In this document: positions 41,511 to 48,400 of the stretch, piece by piece
Layout: each line of letters starts with the position of its first letter
Numbering within the stretch: the first letter of the stretch is position 1
Assembly (NCBI RefSeq): GCF_047200635.1
Contig: NZ_JBJZOI010000016.1
Span: 62,001-126,000, forward strand
Source: Saccharopolyspora_C sp047200635
GTDB lineage: Bacteria > Actinomycetota > Actinomycetes > Mycobacteriales > Pseudonocardiaceae
DNA: 64,000 nucleotides
Direction: 5' to 3'
Notes under the pieces: generated by a model
The model's input: the letters and a program-made list of their open reading frames with translations, nothing else
Database searches by the model: none
Told to the model about the DNA's origin: nothing
Translations under genes and position numbers: made by a program

Positions 41511-43655
41511 ATGGCAACACAGCGCACAGCACGCACGATCGCAGGCCCCGGCACCGACCTCGGCGACCTCGCGGATCCGATCGACCGGATCGCCGCGATG
41601 TTCACCGACCTGGGGACCGAACTCGGCGTGCTCGGGGAGCAGCTTCGCGGGCAGCACGCGAAGCGCGCAAGCACCGCTGGGGAATCCACGACGAAGACCG
41701 AGGGTGACACCGTGATCACTGGGGAACGCGTTCCGACCGGCGGCCGCAGCGCCGCACCACCTGGCCGACCCGCACCACCCGGCCCCGAACCCGGCGGCAG
41801 ACCCGAGGCGGTGGTCCGCACCGGACCCGCACCGCTTCCCGGCGAACCCGTCGACACCAGCTTCGCCGAACCGACGCAGACCCCGGCCGCCCGCGCGGCC
41901 GGGGCTGCCCCGCGTCCGGGGCCGGGTTCGGAAGGCACCGCACCCCGGTTCCCGGAGCCCCGGGCTCCGCAGGCCCCCGCCGCGTGGACTCCGCCGACCT
42001 CGTGGGCGCCGCCGCCCGCCCCCGGCTTCGCGACCTGGCTGAACCAGCCCGTCGGCGGCGGCCCGGCCCAGGAACCCGAGCGGGCCCCGCTGGCGGACCG
42101 CGTCGCGGACTGGACCTCCCGGCAGGGCACCCGGCTGCTCGCCTGGGCCGGAGCCGCGATCACGTTGCTCGGCGTGGTGCTGCTGATGGTGCTGGCCGTG
42201 CAGCACGGGTGGATCGGCCCGGGCGGCCGGATCGCCGGGGGAGCGGTGCTGGGCGCGGGCTTGATCGGCTCCGCGTTCCAGGTGCGTCGCCGGGCCGCGA
42301 TCCCGGGGGCCTTCGCGCTCGCCGCCACCGGCATCGCGGTGCTGTACCTCGACGTGCTCGCCGCGACCGCCCTCTACGACTTCCTGCCCGCGACCGCCGG
42401 ACTGGCCGCCGCGCTGGTGCTCGCCCTGCTCGGGTTGCTGCTCGCCGACCGCTGGCGCTCGCAGGCCCTCGCGGTCGGGGTGGTGCTCGGCTGCGCGCTG
42501 TCCGCCCCGCTGCTGTTCGGCCCGGTGCCGGCCGCGCCCGCCTCCTCGGCGCTGCTGACCGGGTTCCTGGTCGTGCTGAAGATCGCTGCCGCTCCGGTGC
42601 AGGTGCGCCGGTCCTGGCGCGGGCTCACGGCCGCCTCCGCCGCCCCCGCGATCCTCGCCGCCCTGCTCTCCGACGGGCACGCCTGGCTCGCGGGCGAGCC
42701 GCTGGCCGCCACCGGCGCCGCGCTCGCCGTCGCGGCCAGCGGATTCGCGCTCTCGCTCGTCCTCGCGCACCGACGCCCCCGCGATCCGATGGCGATCGCG
42801 CTGCTGCTGACCTCCAGCGCCCCCGCTCTGCTGATCGCGCCGGCCCTGGACCGCGGGAGCGCCCTCGGCGTGCTGGCCCTGCTCGCGGCGTTGCACGGCG
42901 CCGCCTGGTGGGCCGGGCGGACCGGTCGCGCCTCCGCCGCGCTCGGGGCGGCCGGGGGCGGGATGGCCGCCCTGGTCGCGTTCCAGGCGACGCTGCTGGT
43001 CGCGGGCGGGTCCGGCCGTTCGCTGGGGCTGCTCGCCGAGGCGACCGTGCTCGCGCTGCTGGCCCGGCGGCTGCGCGGCCGCGGGCTGCTGCTCAGCGCC
43101 GCGCTGTTCGGGTCGTCCGGCGTCGTGCTCGCGCTGATCTCGGAGATCCCGCCCGGGGTGCTGCTGACGTTCCCCGTCGAGCCCTACCTGTCCGGCGGAA
43201 CCCCGGCGCTGGTCTCCGGGCTCGCGGCCTTCCTGCTCATCGGGTCGGCAACCGCCACGAGCACCTGGGCCGCGGTGGTCCTGGAGGTGCTGCCCCGGAC
43301 CCCGCAGGCGCTGCTGCCCGCGGCCGCGGGCGTGCTCTACGGCGGGGCCGGGCTGGTGCTGACCGCGGCGCTGCTGGTGTCGCCGAGCCCGGCGGGCTTC
43401 CTGGCGGGCCACGCCGCGATCACCGTCTGCTGGCTGGTGCTGGCGTTCCTGGCGCTGCTGCGCGGGATCCGCTCGGTTCCGCTGCGAGCGGCCGGTTTCG
43501 CGCTGGTGGGAGTCGCGCTGGCGAAGCTGCTGCTGTTCGACCTGGCCGCGCTCTCCGGGCTGGTCCGGGTGCTGGTCTTCCTGGCGGCGGGACTCATCCT
43601 GCTGGCGGGCGGGACCCGCTACGCCCGGCTGCTCGCCGAGCGCGGTGAGGGCTGA
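41511..43655 (+). CDS. DUF2339 polytopic membrane protein
   Basis: The 714-residue protein has a cytosolic N-terminus (about 190 residues). Its first part is helical (DLADPIDRIAAMFTDLGTELGVL), then a Pro/Ala/Gly-rich linker. More than 15 predicted membrane helices follow, with LLAWAGAAITLLGVVLLMVLAVQ at the start and the small-residue-rich repeats typical of DUF2339. The family's function is unknown; wide occurrence in actinobacteria and some proteobacteria suggests an envelope role. The ATG at 41511 was chosen; a GTG two codons earlier is equally open. The gene is monocistronic and divergent from ptsI. Confidence 0.78.
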   Translation: MATQRTARTIAGPGTDLGDLADPIDRIAAMFTDLGTELGVLGEQLRGQHAKRASTAGESTTKTEGDTVITGERVPTGGRSAAPPGRPAPPGPEPGGRPEAVVRTGPAPLPGEPVDTSFAEPTQTPAARAAGAAPRPGPGSEGTAPRFPEPRAPQAPAAWTPPTSWAPPPAPGFATWLNQPVGGGPAQEPERAPLADRVADWTSRQGTRLLAWAGAAITLLGVVLLMVLAVQHGWIGPGGRIAGGAVLGAGLIGSAFQVRRRAAIPGAFALAATGIAVLYLDVLAATALYDFLPATAGLAAALVLALLGLLLADRWRSQALAVGVVLGCALSAPLLFGPVPAAPASSALLTGFLVVLKIAAAPVQVRRSWRGLTAASAAPAILAALLSDGHAWLAGEPLAATGAALAVAASGFALSLVLAHRRPRDPMAIALLLTSSAPALLIAPALDRGSALGVLALLAALHGAAWWAGRTGRASAALGAAGGGMAALVAFQATLLVAGGSGRSLGLLAEATVLALLARRLRGRGLLLSAALFGSSGVVLALISEIPPGVLLTFPVEPYLSGGTPALVSGLAAFLLIGSATATSTWAAVVLEVLPRTPQALLPAAAGVLYGGAGLVLTAALLVSPSPAGFLAGHAAITVCWLVLAFLALLRGIRSVPLRAAGFALVGVALAKLLLFDLAALSGLVRVLVFLAAGLILLAGGTRYARLLAERGEG

Positions 43656-44004
43656 GGCCGGCGAACCGGGACGAGCACGCGGGGAGGGGAACCAGGGTCG
43701 GCCGCACGGGGGGCGTCACGGCCGACACCTGGGGTTGCGATCGTCGGTGGCGCGATACCGGCGAGCAGCAACTCACCCAGTCTGACGCGCGCCCGCGCCA
43801 GAAGGATGCGCATTGGCCGAAAAGTACCCCCGAAAGGGTGCGAAGTGGTCGTGTTCGGCGGGTCGCGCTGGCCTGATGAGCGGAACCCGCACTGGTGCGG
43901 TCGCCACGACGACATGTCGACAAAGCGACCTGTCCGCTCGTCGATCCATCGCCAGATCGACTCCGGCGCGGGGTCGGGGTTCTCCGGAACGGGCTCCGGC
44001 CCGG
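43656..44004. other. Gene-less 349-bp region
   Basis: No supported gene is present. A 75-codon plus-strand frame from ATG 43806 runs into the glutaredoxin gene antisense and has no motif. The middle (about 43800-43940) is less GC-rich than the flanks. No hairpin, repeat or RNA motif stood out. Confidence 0.6.
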
Positions 44005-44358
44005 TCAGTGCTTCCGCAACCCCAGCGCGTTGAGCGCGCCCGAGATCGGGCCGGGCGTCTCCTCGGGAACCAGGTGCGGTGCGTGCTCCGAGACCGCCCG
44101 CACGACCTCCTCCGCCGACGGGTTGACCTGCCGCCAGGAACCGAGGACCACCGTGGGGACGGTCTCGTTGCCGTCGGCGATCTCGCGGACCGCGGCCGCC
44201 GCCTCGGCGTCCCGCCAGATGTCGATCTCGCGGAACTCGACCGCCCGGCGACGCAGGCCCGCGCGCAGCGAGGTGCAGAAGGGGCAGCCCGGCCTGGTGT
44301 AGACGATCAGCTCCGCCGCACCGCCGGCCCGCTCCGCCCCGGATTCCGCTGCGGTCAT
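44005..44358 (-). CDS. Glutaredoxin-like / mycoredoxin-type protein
   Basis: The 117-residue protein has a thioredoxin fold with the redox motif TRPGCPFCTSL near residue 25, VEFREIDIWRD after the second strand, and the cis-proline segment NETVPTVVLG. A C-terminal extension (about 80-117) goes beyond standard glutaredoxins. Actinobacteria use mycothiol rather than glutathione, so a mycoredoxin-type role reducing mycothiolated proteins is likely but inferred. The start is the ATG of MTAAESG with GGGAGG upstream; the longer in-frame start gives a non-coding-like leader. Confidence 0.85.
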   Translation of the reverse strand: MTAAESGAERAGGAAELIVYTRPGCPFCTSLRAGLRRRAVEFREIDIWRDAEAAAAVREIADGNETVPTVVLGSWRQVNPSAEEVVRAVSEHAPHLVPEETPGPISGALNALGLRKH

Positions 44359-44592
44359 CCCGCACCTCCCCGTCGTCGTCCGGGCGGCGCGCCCGCGCGC
44401 ACCACCCGATAGATCCACCGCTCTGGCCCCAGTCCCAACCGACGGCGTCGGGCGGATATTCCGCGCCGACCGGAACCCGCCGCCGGGCCGAGCGGGGCGC
44501 CTCGACCGGTTACCGTGCGCGGTACCCGTCGTCGATCAGCGAGCCGGGCGCACCACGTGCGGCGGCCGCACCCGTTGGAGCGGACGCACACC

Positions 44593-45357
44593 ATGACTCA
44601 GGGCACCCGGCGCGAGCGCCTCCGCGCCGCCACCGAGCTGGAGATCCGCGAGCACGCCCGGGCGCTCCTCGTGGCCCGGGGACGGGACGCCGTGACGCTG
44701 CGCGCGATCGCCCGCGAGCTCGGGATCACCGCCCCGGCGCTCTACCGCTACCACGACTCGCGCGAGGACCTGCTGCGCAGGCTCGGCGACGACATCTGCG
44801 CGGACCTCGCCGCGGAGCTCACCGGCGGGCTGAGGCACCTGGACCCGGCGGACTTCCGGGGCAAGCTGTTCTCGGTCTGCCGCGGGTTCCGCACCTGGGC
44901 GCTCGCGCACCCGGAGGAGTTCGCGCTGGTCTTCGCGACCCGCGCCGACGAAACGGCGGAACCCGGCGGCGCGGCCCCGGACGCTCCCGACGACCGCTTC
45001 GCCGGGGTCTTCATCGCGGTGATCGGGCCGCTCGTGATCGAGGCCGCGGACCTGGTCCGCCACGACGTCTCGCCACCGGACCCGCAATCGGAGCTCAGCT
45101 CGAACCAGCAGGCCCTCGCGCGCGCCTTCGCCGACCGGGGCGTCGACGTGCCACCGGAGGTGCTCGACGCGGATTCGGTCTTCGTGCTGCTGCGCTGGTG
45201 GGTCCGGTTGTACGGCCACGTCGCCCTGGAGGTGTTCGGCCACTTCCCGTTCAACCTGGTGAGCGCCGACCGGCTCTACGACTCGCTGCTGGAGGAGCTC
45301 GCGGCGGAGCTCGGCGTCGCCCGAGGGCCGGGCGGCCGGGGCCCGGGAGAGAGTTGA
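44593..45357 (+). CDS. TetR-family transcriptional regulator
   Basis: The 254-residue protein has an N-terminal TetR helix-turn-helix (about 8-60: RERLRAATELEIREHARALL, VTLRAIARELGITAPALYRYHDSREDLLRRLGDD). The ligand domain resembles the WHG/TetR_C type, with FRTWALAHPEEFALVFATR and a LRWWVRLYGHVALEVFGHFPFN segment near the end. It probably represses a nearby or distant transporter or catabolic gene in response to a small molecule. It is divergent from the glutaredoxin gene, which is the most likely local target. ATG 44593 directly precedes the conserved N-terminal helix. Confidence 0.88.
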   Translation: MTQGTRRERLRAATELEIREHARALLVARGRDAVTLRAIARELGITAPALYRYHDSREDLLRRLGDDICADLAAELTGGLRHLDPADFRGKLFSVCRGFRTWALAHPEEFALVFATRADETAEPGGAAPDAPDDRFAGVFIAVIGPLVIEAADLVRHDVSPPDPQSELSSNQQALARAFADRGVDVPPEVLDADSVFVLLRWWVRLYGHVALEVFGHFPFNLVSADRLYDSLLEELAAELGVARGPGGRGPGES

Positions 45358-45485
45358 CGGGCCTCCGGCCGCACGGTGTGACACCCCTTGTTCCCGGTTC
45401 TCCCGGGGTCTTCGCGATCCGGCCTGGACGGGTCCCGCGTTCGGGGTGCCGCGGAGCTCCGGGCCGGATCGTCCGGAACGACGGC

Positions 45486-45956
45486 TCAGTAGCCGAAGTC
45501 CTGGGTCCAGTACCAGCCGTCGGTGTCCACACCGACGCCGATGCTCGTGAGCGAGCAGTTCAGGATGTTGCGCTTGTGACCGGCCGAGTTCATCCAGGAC
45601 TCCACGACCTGTTCGGCGCTGCTCTGGCCCCGGGCGATGTTCTCCGCACCGGGGGAGGGGTGACCGGCGTTCCTGATCCGCTCGTCGAAGCTCACGCCCT
45701 CCGGCGTGTCGTGGGAGAAGTAGTTCCGGGCGGACATGTCCGAGCTGTGCCCGTTCGCGGCGGTGGTGAGGCGTTCGTCCTCGGCGAGGGGCTGGCATCC
45801 GGCGCCCGCCCGCGCCTCGTTCACCAGCTCCACCACGCGCTGCTGCTGCCCGGCGTCCGCCGCGAACGCCTGCGCCGGGATCGCGATCCCGGATCCGAAC
45901 GCGACGGCCGTCAGACCCGATGCGATTACTGAACGTCGCCAATTGGTCCAAGCCAT
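45486..45956 (-). CDS. Secreted CAP-domain (SCP-like) protein
   Basis: The 156-residue protein has a Sec signal (MAWTNWRRS, hydrophobic segment, cleavage near AFAADA). A CAP domain follows: VVELVNEARAGAGC, LTTAANGHSSDMSARNYFSHDTPEG, AENIARGQSSAEQVVESWMNSAGHKRNILN and a terminal GWYWTQDFGY. The His/Glu cavity residues of the family (NGHSSDM, AENIA, SAGHKRN) are present. Bacterial CAP proteins are extracellular with poorly known roles. A cysteine pair (GAGCQP, LNCSLTS) probably forms a disulfide. Confidence 0.9.
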   Translation of the reverse strand: MAWTNWRRSVIASGLTAVAFGSGIAIPAQAFAADAGQQQRVVELVNEARAGAGCQPLAEDERLTTAANGHSSDMSARNYFSHDTPEGVSFDERIRNAGHPSPGAENIARGQSSAEQVVESWMNSAGHKRNILNCSLTSIGVGVDTDGWYWTQDFGY

Positions 45957-46142
45957 GACGCCGAAACCTACCCAAGGCGAGTGAGATTGTTCCGTTATAT
46001 GTGTGCCAGGACACAGATCAAGACACTATCCGTGCTCAAATTCGCCCCATGGCTTTCACCCACATGGGGGTAAATCAATGCGCACGCGACCAATTCGGAC
46101 GCCCGCGGAGAGGTGACCGGGGTACCGAGCTCCGGAAGCGGA

Positions 46143-46176
46143 GCGGCCCGCCCGGAGATCGGGCCGGGCGGGCCGC
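46143..46176 (-). terminator. Hairpin after acyl-CoA oxidase-like gene
   Basis: A perfect 13-bp stem (46143-46155 with 46164-46176, 8-nt loop) lies 15 nt downstream of the stop codon on the minus strand. Confidence 0.65.
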
Positions 46177-46191
46177 CGGGGCCGCCAAGGT

Positions 46192-48156
46192 TCAGGAGGA
46201 CGCGAGGTCGTGCTCGCGCTGCGCCTCCTGCCGGGCGGCCTCGGCACCCGTCGCGATGGGCGCCGTGAGCCACTGCCGGGGGATCCCGAAGGCCTCCACC
46301 AGCTCCACCGCGTGCGGCCGCAGCTCCCGGCACAGCCCGTTCACCGCCTCCGTCACCGCCTTCGCCCGGCGCGGGGTGATCCGCTCGTGCTCCAGGAACC
46401 AGCCGCGGTCCTCCTCGATCGAGGACAGCACGTGCAGATCGCACACGCGGTCCAGCAGCCGCGCGGTCTCGGCGTCCCGGCAGCGCTCGATCCCGGCCAC
46501 GAACGCCTCCAGGACCACCCGGTCGACGTGCACCCGGGCCGCGCGCAGCACGTGGTCCTGGGCGGCGTTGAAGACCTCGAACGGGTCCGCGTCCTTGCCG
46601 GTGGCCCGCCGCAGCCTGCGGGCGAGGCCGTCGAGCACGTGCTGCTCGCGGTCGTCGAACAGCCGCAGCTGCCAGCCGCGGTCGAACACGGACCCCTCGT
46701 CGTCGCGCTGCGCGGCATCGACCAGGCGCTGCACCAGCGACTTCGCCGCCGTGCGTTCGATGACCGCGCCGACGAACTGGTCGGCGACGAACCGCGCCAT
46801 GCCGACCGTGCCGAGCTCCTCGAACTGGTCCTTGTAGCCGGTCAGCAGCCCCTTGGCGACCAGCTGCAGCAGCACGGTGTTGTCGCCCTCGAACGTGGTG
46901 AACACGTCGGTGTCCGCCTTGAGCTGCGGCAGCTGGTTCTCCGCCAGGTAGCCCGCGCCGCCGCAGGCCTCGCGGGCGGTCTGGATGGTGCTGGTCGCGT
47001 GCCAGGTCGTCACGGCCTTGAGCCCGGCCGCGCGCGATTCCAGCTCGCGCCGCGCGCGCTCGTCGCCCGAGTCCTGCACCTCCGCCAGCGTCTCGACCAG
47101 CTGCTCCTGGGCGAAGTGCAGCGCGTAGGACCGCGCCAGCGCGGGCAGCAGCTTGCGCTGGTGGCCCAGGTAGTCGAGCACAGCGGTCTCCTCGGAGGCC
47201 CCCGGGCGGTCGAACTGCCTGCGCACCGAGCCGTAGCGCAGCGCGATCTCCAGCGCGAGCTTCGCGGCGCTGCCCGCGGTGCCCGCCACCGAGATCCGGC
47301 CGCGGATGAGGGTGCCGAGCATGGTGAAGAACCGCTTGCCGGTGCTCTCGATCGGGCTCCGGTAGGTGCCGTCGGGCGCGACGTCGCCGTAGCGGTTGAG
47401 CAGCGCCTCGCGCGGCACCCGAACCTGGTCGAAGCTGATCCGCCCGTTGTCGACCCCGTTGAGCCCGCCCTTGCGCCCGCAGTCGGACAGGTGCACGCCC
47501 GGCATCGGTTCACCCGCCCCGTCCCGGAGCGGCACCAGCAGCGCGTGCACGCCGTGGCGCTCACCGCCGGTGATGAGCTGGGCGAACACCACCGCCAGCC
47601 GCCCGTCGCGGGCCGCGTTGCCGATGTACTCCTTGCGCGCCGACTCGTGCGGGGTGTGCACGACGAACTCCTCGGAGTCCGGGTCGTAGACGGCGGTGGT
47701 GCGCAGGTGCTGCACGTCCGAGCCGTGCCCGGTCTCGGTCATCGCGAAGCACCCCGGCAGGTCCACGTTCATGATCGCGGGGAGGTAGCGCTCGTGGTGG
47801 CGTTCGGTGCCCAGGGCGTGCACGGCGCCGCCGAACAGGCCCCACTGCACGCCGGCCTTGACCATGAGGGAGAGGTTGCCCGCCAGCATCTCCAGCGAGA
47901 CCACGGAACCGCCGACGTCACCGCGACCGCCCTGGGCGACCGGGAAGCCGATCTCGGGGATGCCGCTCTTGGCCAGCAGGTGCAGCTGCTCCAGGGTGAG
48001 CGCGCGGTGCGCCTCGGTGTCGAGGTGGTCGCCGGGCGGCAGGTCGGTGCCCGCCAGGGCTTCGCGCACCTCGGCGCGGATCGCGGCCCAACGCCCGTCG
48101 AGCAGCGCGGCGAGCTCGGCCCGGTCGAACCGGTCGGGGGTCTTCGGGATGTCCAT
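46192..48156 (-). CDS. Acyl-CoA oxidase-like acyl-CoA dehydrogenase
   Basis: The 654-residue flavoprotein has the acyl-CoA dehydrogenase motifs GCFAMTETGHGSDVQHL (FAD/substrate binding), YIGNAARDGRLAVVFAQL, QVRVPREALLNRYGDV and EACGGAGYLAENQLPQLKADTDVFTTFEGDN. The Glu of FEGDN aligns with the catalytic base of acyl-CoA oxidases. Length and the extra C-terminal domain (about 450-654) also match acyl-CoA oxidases. It would oxidise acyl-CoA at the alpha-beta bond in fatty-acid breakdown. The start is the ATG of MDIPKTPD with GGAGGCAGC upstream; further upstream in-frame codons are non-coding and include an inverted-repeat site. Confidence 0.92.
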   Translation of the reverse strand: MDIPKTPDRFDRAELAALLDGRWAAIRAEVREALAGTDLPPGDHLDTEAHRALTLEQLHLLAKSGIPEIGFPVAQGGRGDVGGSVVSLEMLAGNLSLMVKAGVQWGLFGGAVHALGTERHHERYLPAIMNVDLPGCFAMTETGHGSDVQHLRTTAVYDPDSEEFVVHTPHESARKEYIGNAARDGRLAVVFAQLITGGERHGVHALLVPLRDGAGEPMPGVHLSDCGRKGGLNGVDNGRISFDQVRVPREALLNRYGDVAPDGTYRSPIESTGKRFFTMLGTLIRGRISVAGTAGSAAKLALEIALRYGSVRRQFDRPGASEETAVLDYLGHQRKLLPALARSYALHFAQEQLVETLAEVQDSGDERARRELESRAAGLKAVTTWHATSTIQTAREACGGAGYLAENQLPQLKADTDVFTTFEGDNTVLLQLVAKGLLTGYKDQFEELGTVGMARFVADQFVGAVIERTAAKSLVQRLVDAAQRDDEGSVFDRGWQLRLFDDREQHVLDGLARRLRRATGKDADPFEVFNAAQDHVLRAARVHVDRVVLEAFVAGIERCRDAETARLLDRVCDLHVLSSIEEDRGWFLEHERITPRRAKAVTEAVNGLCRELRPHAVELVEAFGIPRQWLTAPIATGAEAARQEAQREHDLASS

Positions 48157-48245
48157 GCTGCCTCCAGTGCCGTTGGCGCCGAGCCTAGTTACTCGCCAGT
48201 AGCCCAGCCATGTGACCTCGCTCGCCACCCTGCCACCCGTTGAAC

Positions 48246-48332
48246 ATTTCGCGAGAAATCGCGCCCCCCCGGGCGCGGCGGTGCAGGTCAGGACGGCGCG
48301 GGCTGGGAGGGCGGCGCGATTTCTCGCGAAAT
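48246..48332. promoter_or_regulatory. Paired palindromic operator-like sites
   Basis: A perfect 20-bp inverted repeat (48246-48265 with 48313-48332) is separated by 47 bp. Each arm contains its own palindrome, ATTTC-N4-GAAAT (16-bp GATTTC-N4-GAAATC in the second). The A/T-rich arms stand out in this GC-rich sequence. They lie 90-176 bp upstream of the acyl-CoA oxidase-like gene, and just downstream of leuS. Two copies of a dimer-binding operator, perhaps for a lipid-responsive repressor, is the likeliest reading. Confidence 0.55.
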
Positions 48333-48353
48333 CTCGAAGGTGCGCGGCACGCG

Positions 48354-48386
48354 GACGGCCCGCCCTCCGGGGGAGGACGGGCCGTC
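48354..48386 (-). terminator. Hairpin after leuS
   Basis: A long imperfect stem (48354-48362 with 48378-48386, continued by 48364-48368 with 48372-48376) lies 15 nt downstream of the leuS stop on the minus strand. Confidence 0.65.
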
Positions 48387-48400
48387 GGCGGTGCGCGGGA

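Noticed and set aside
43806..44033. 75-codon plus-strand frame after the DUF2339 gene
   Set aside because: No motif, poor ribosome-site spacing, and it runs antisense into the end of the glutaredoxin-like gene.
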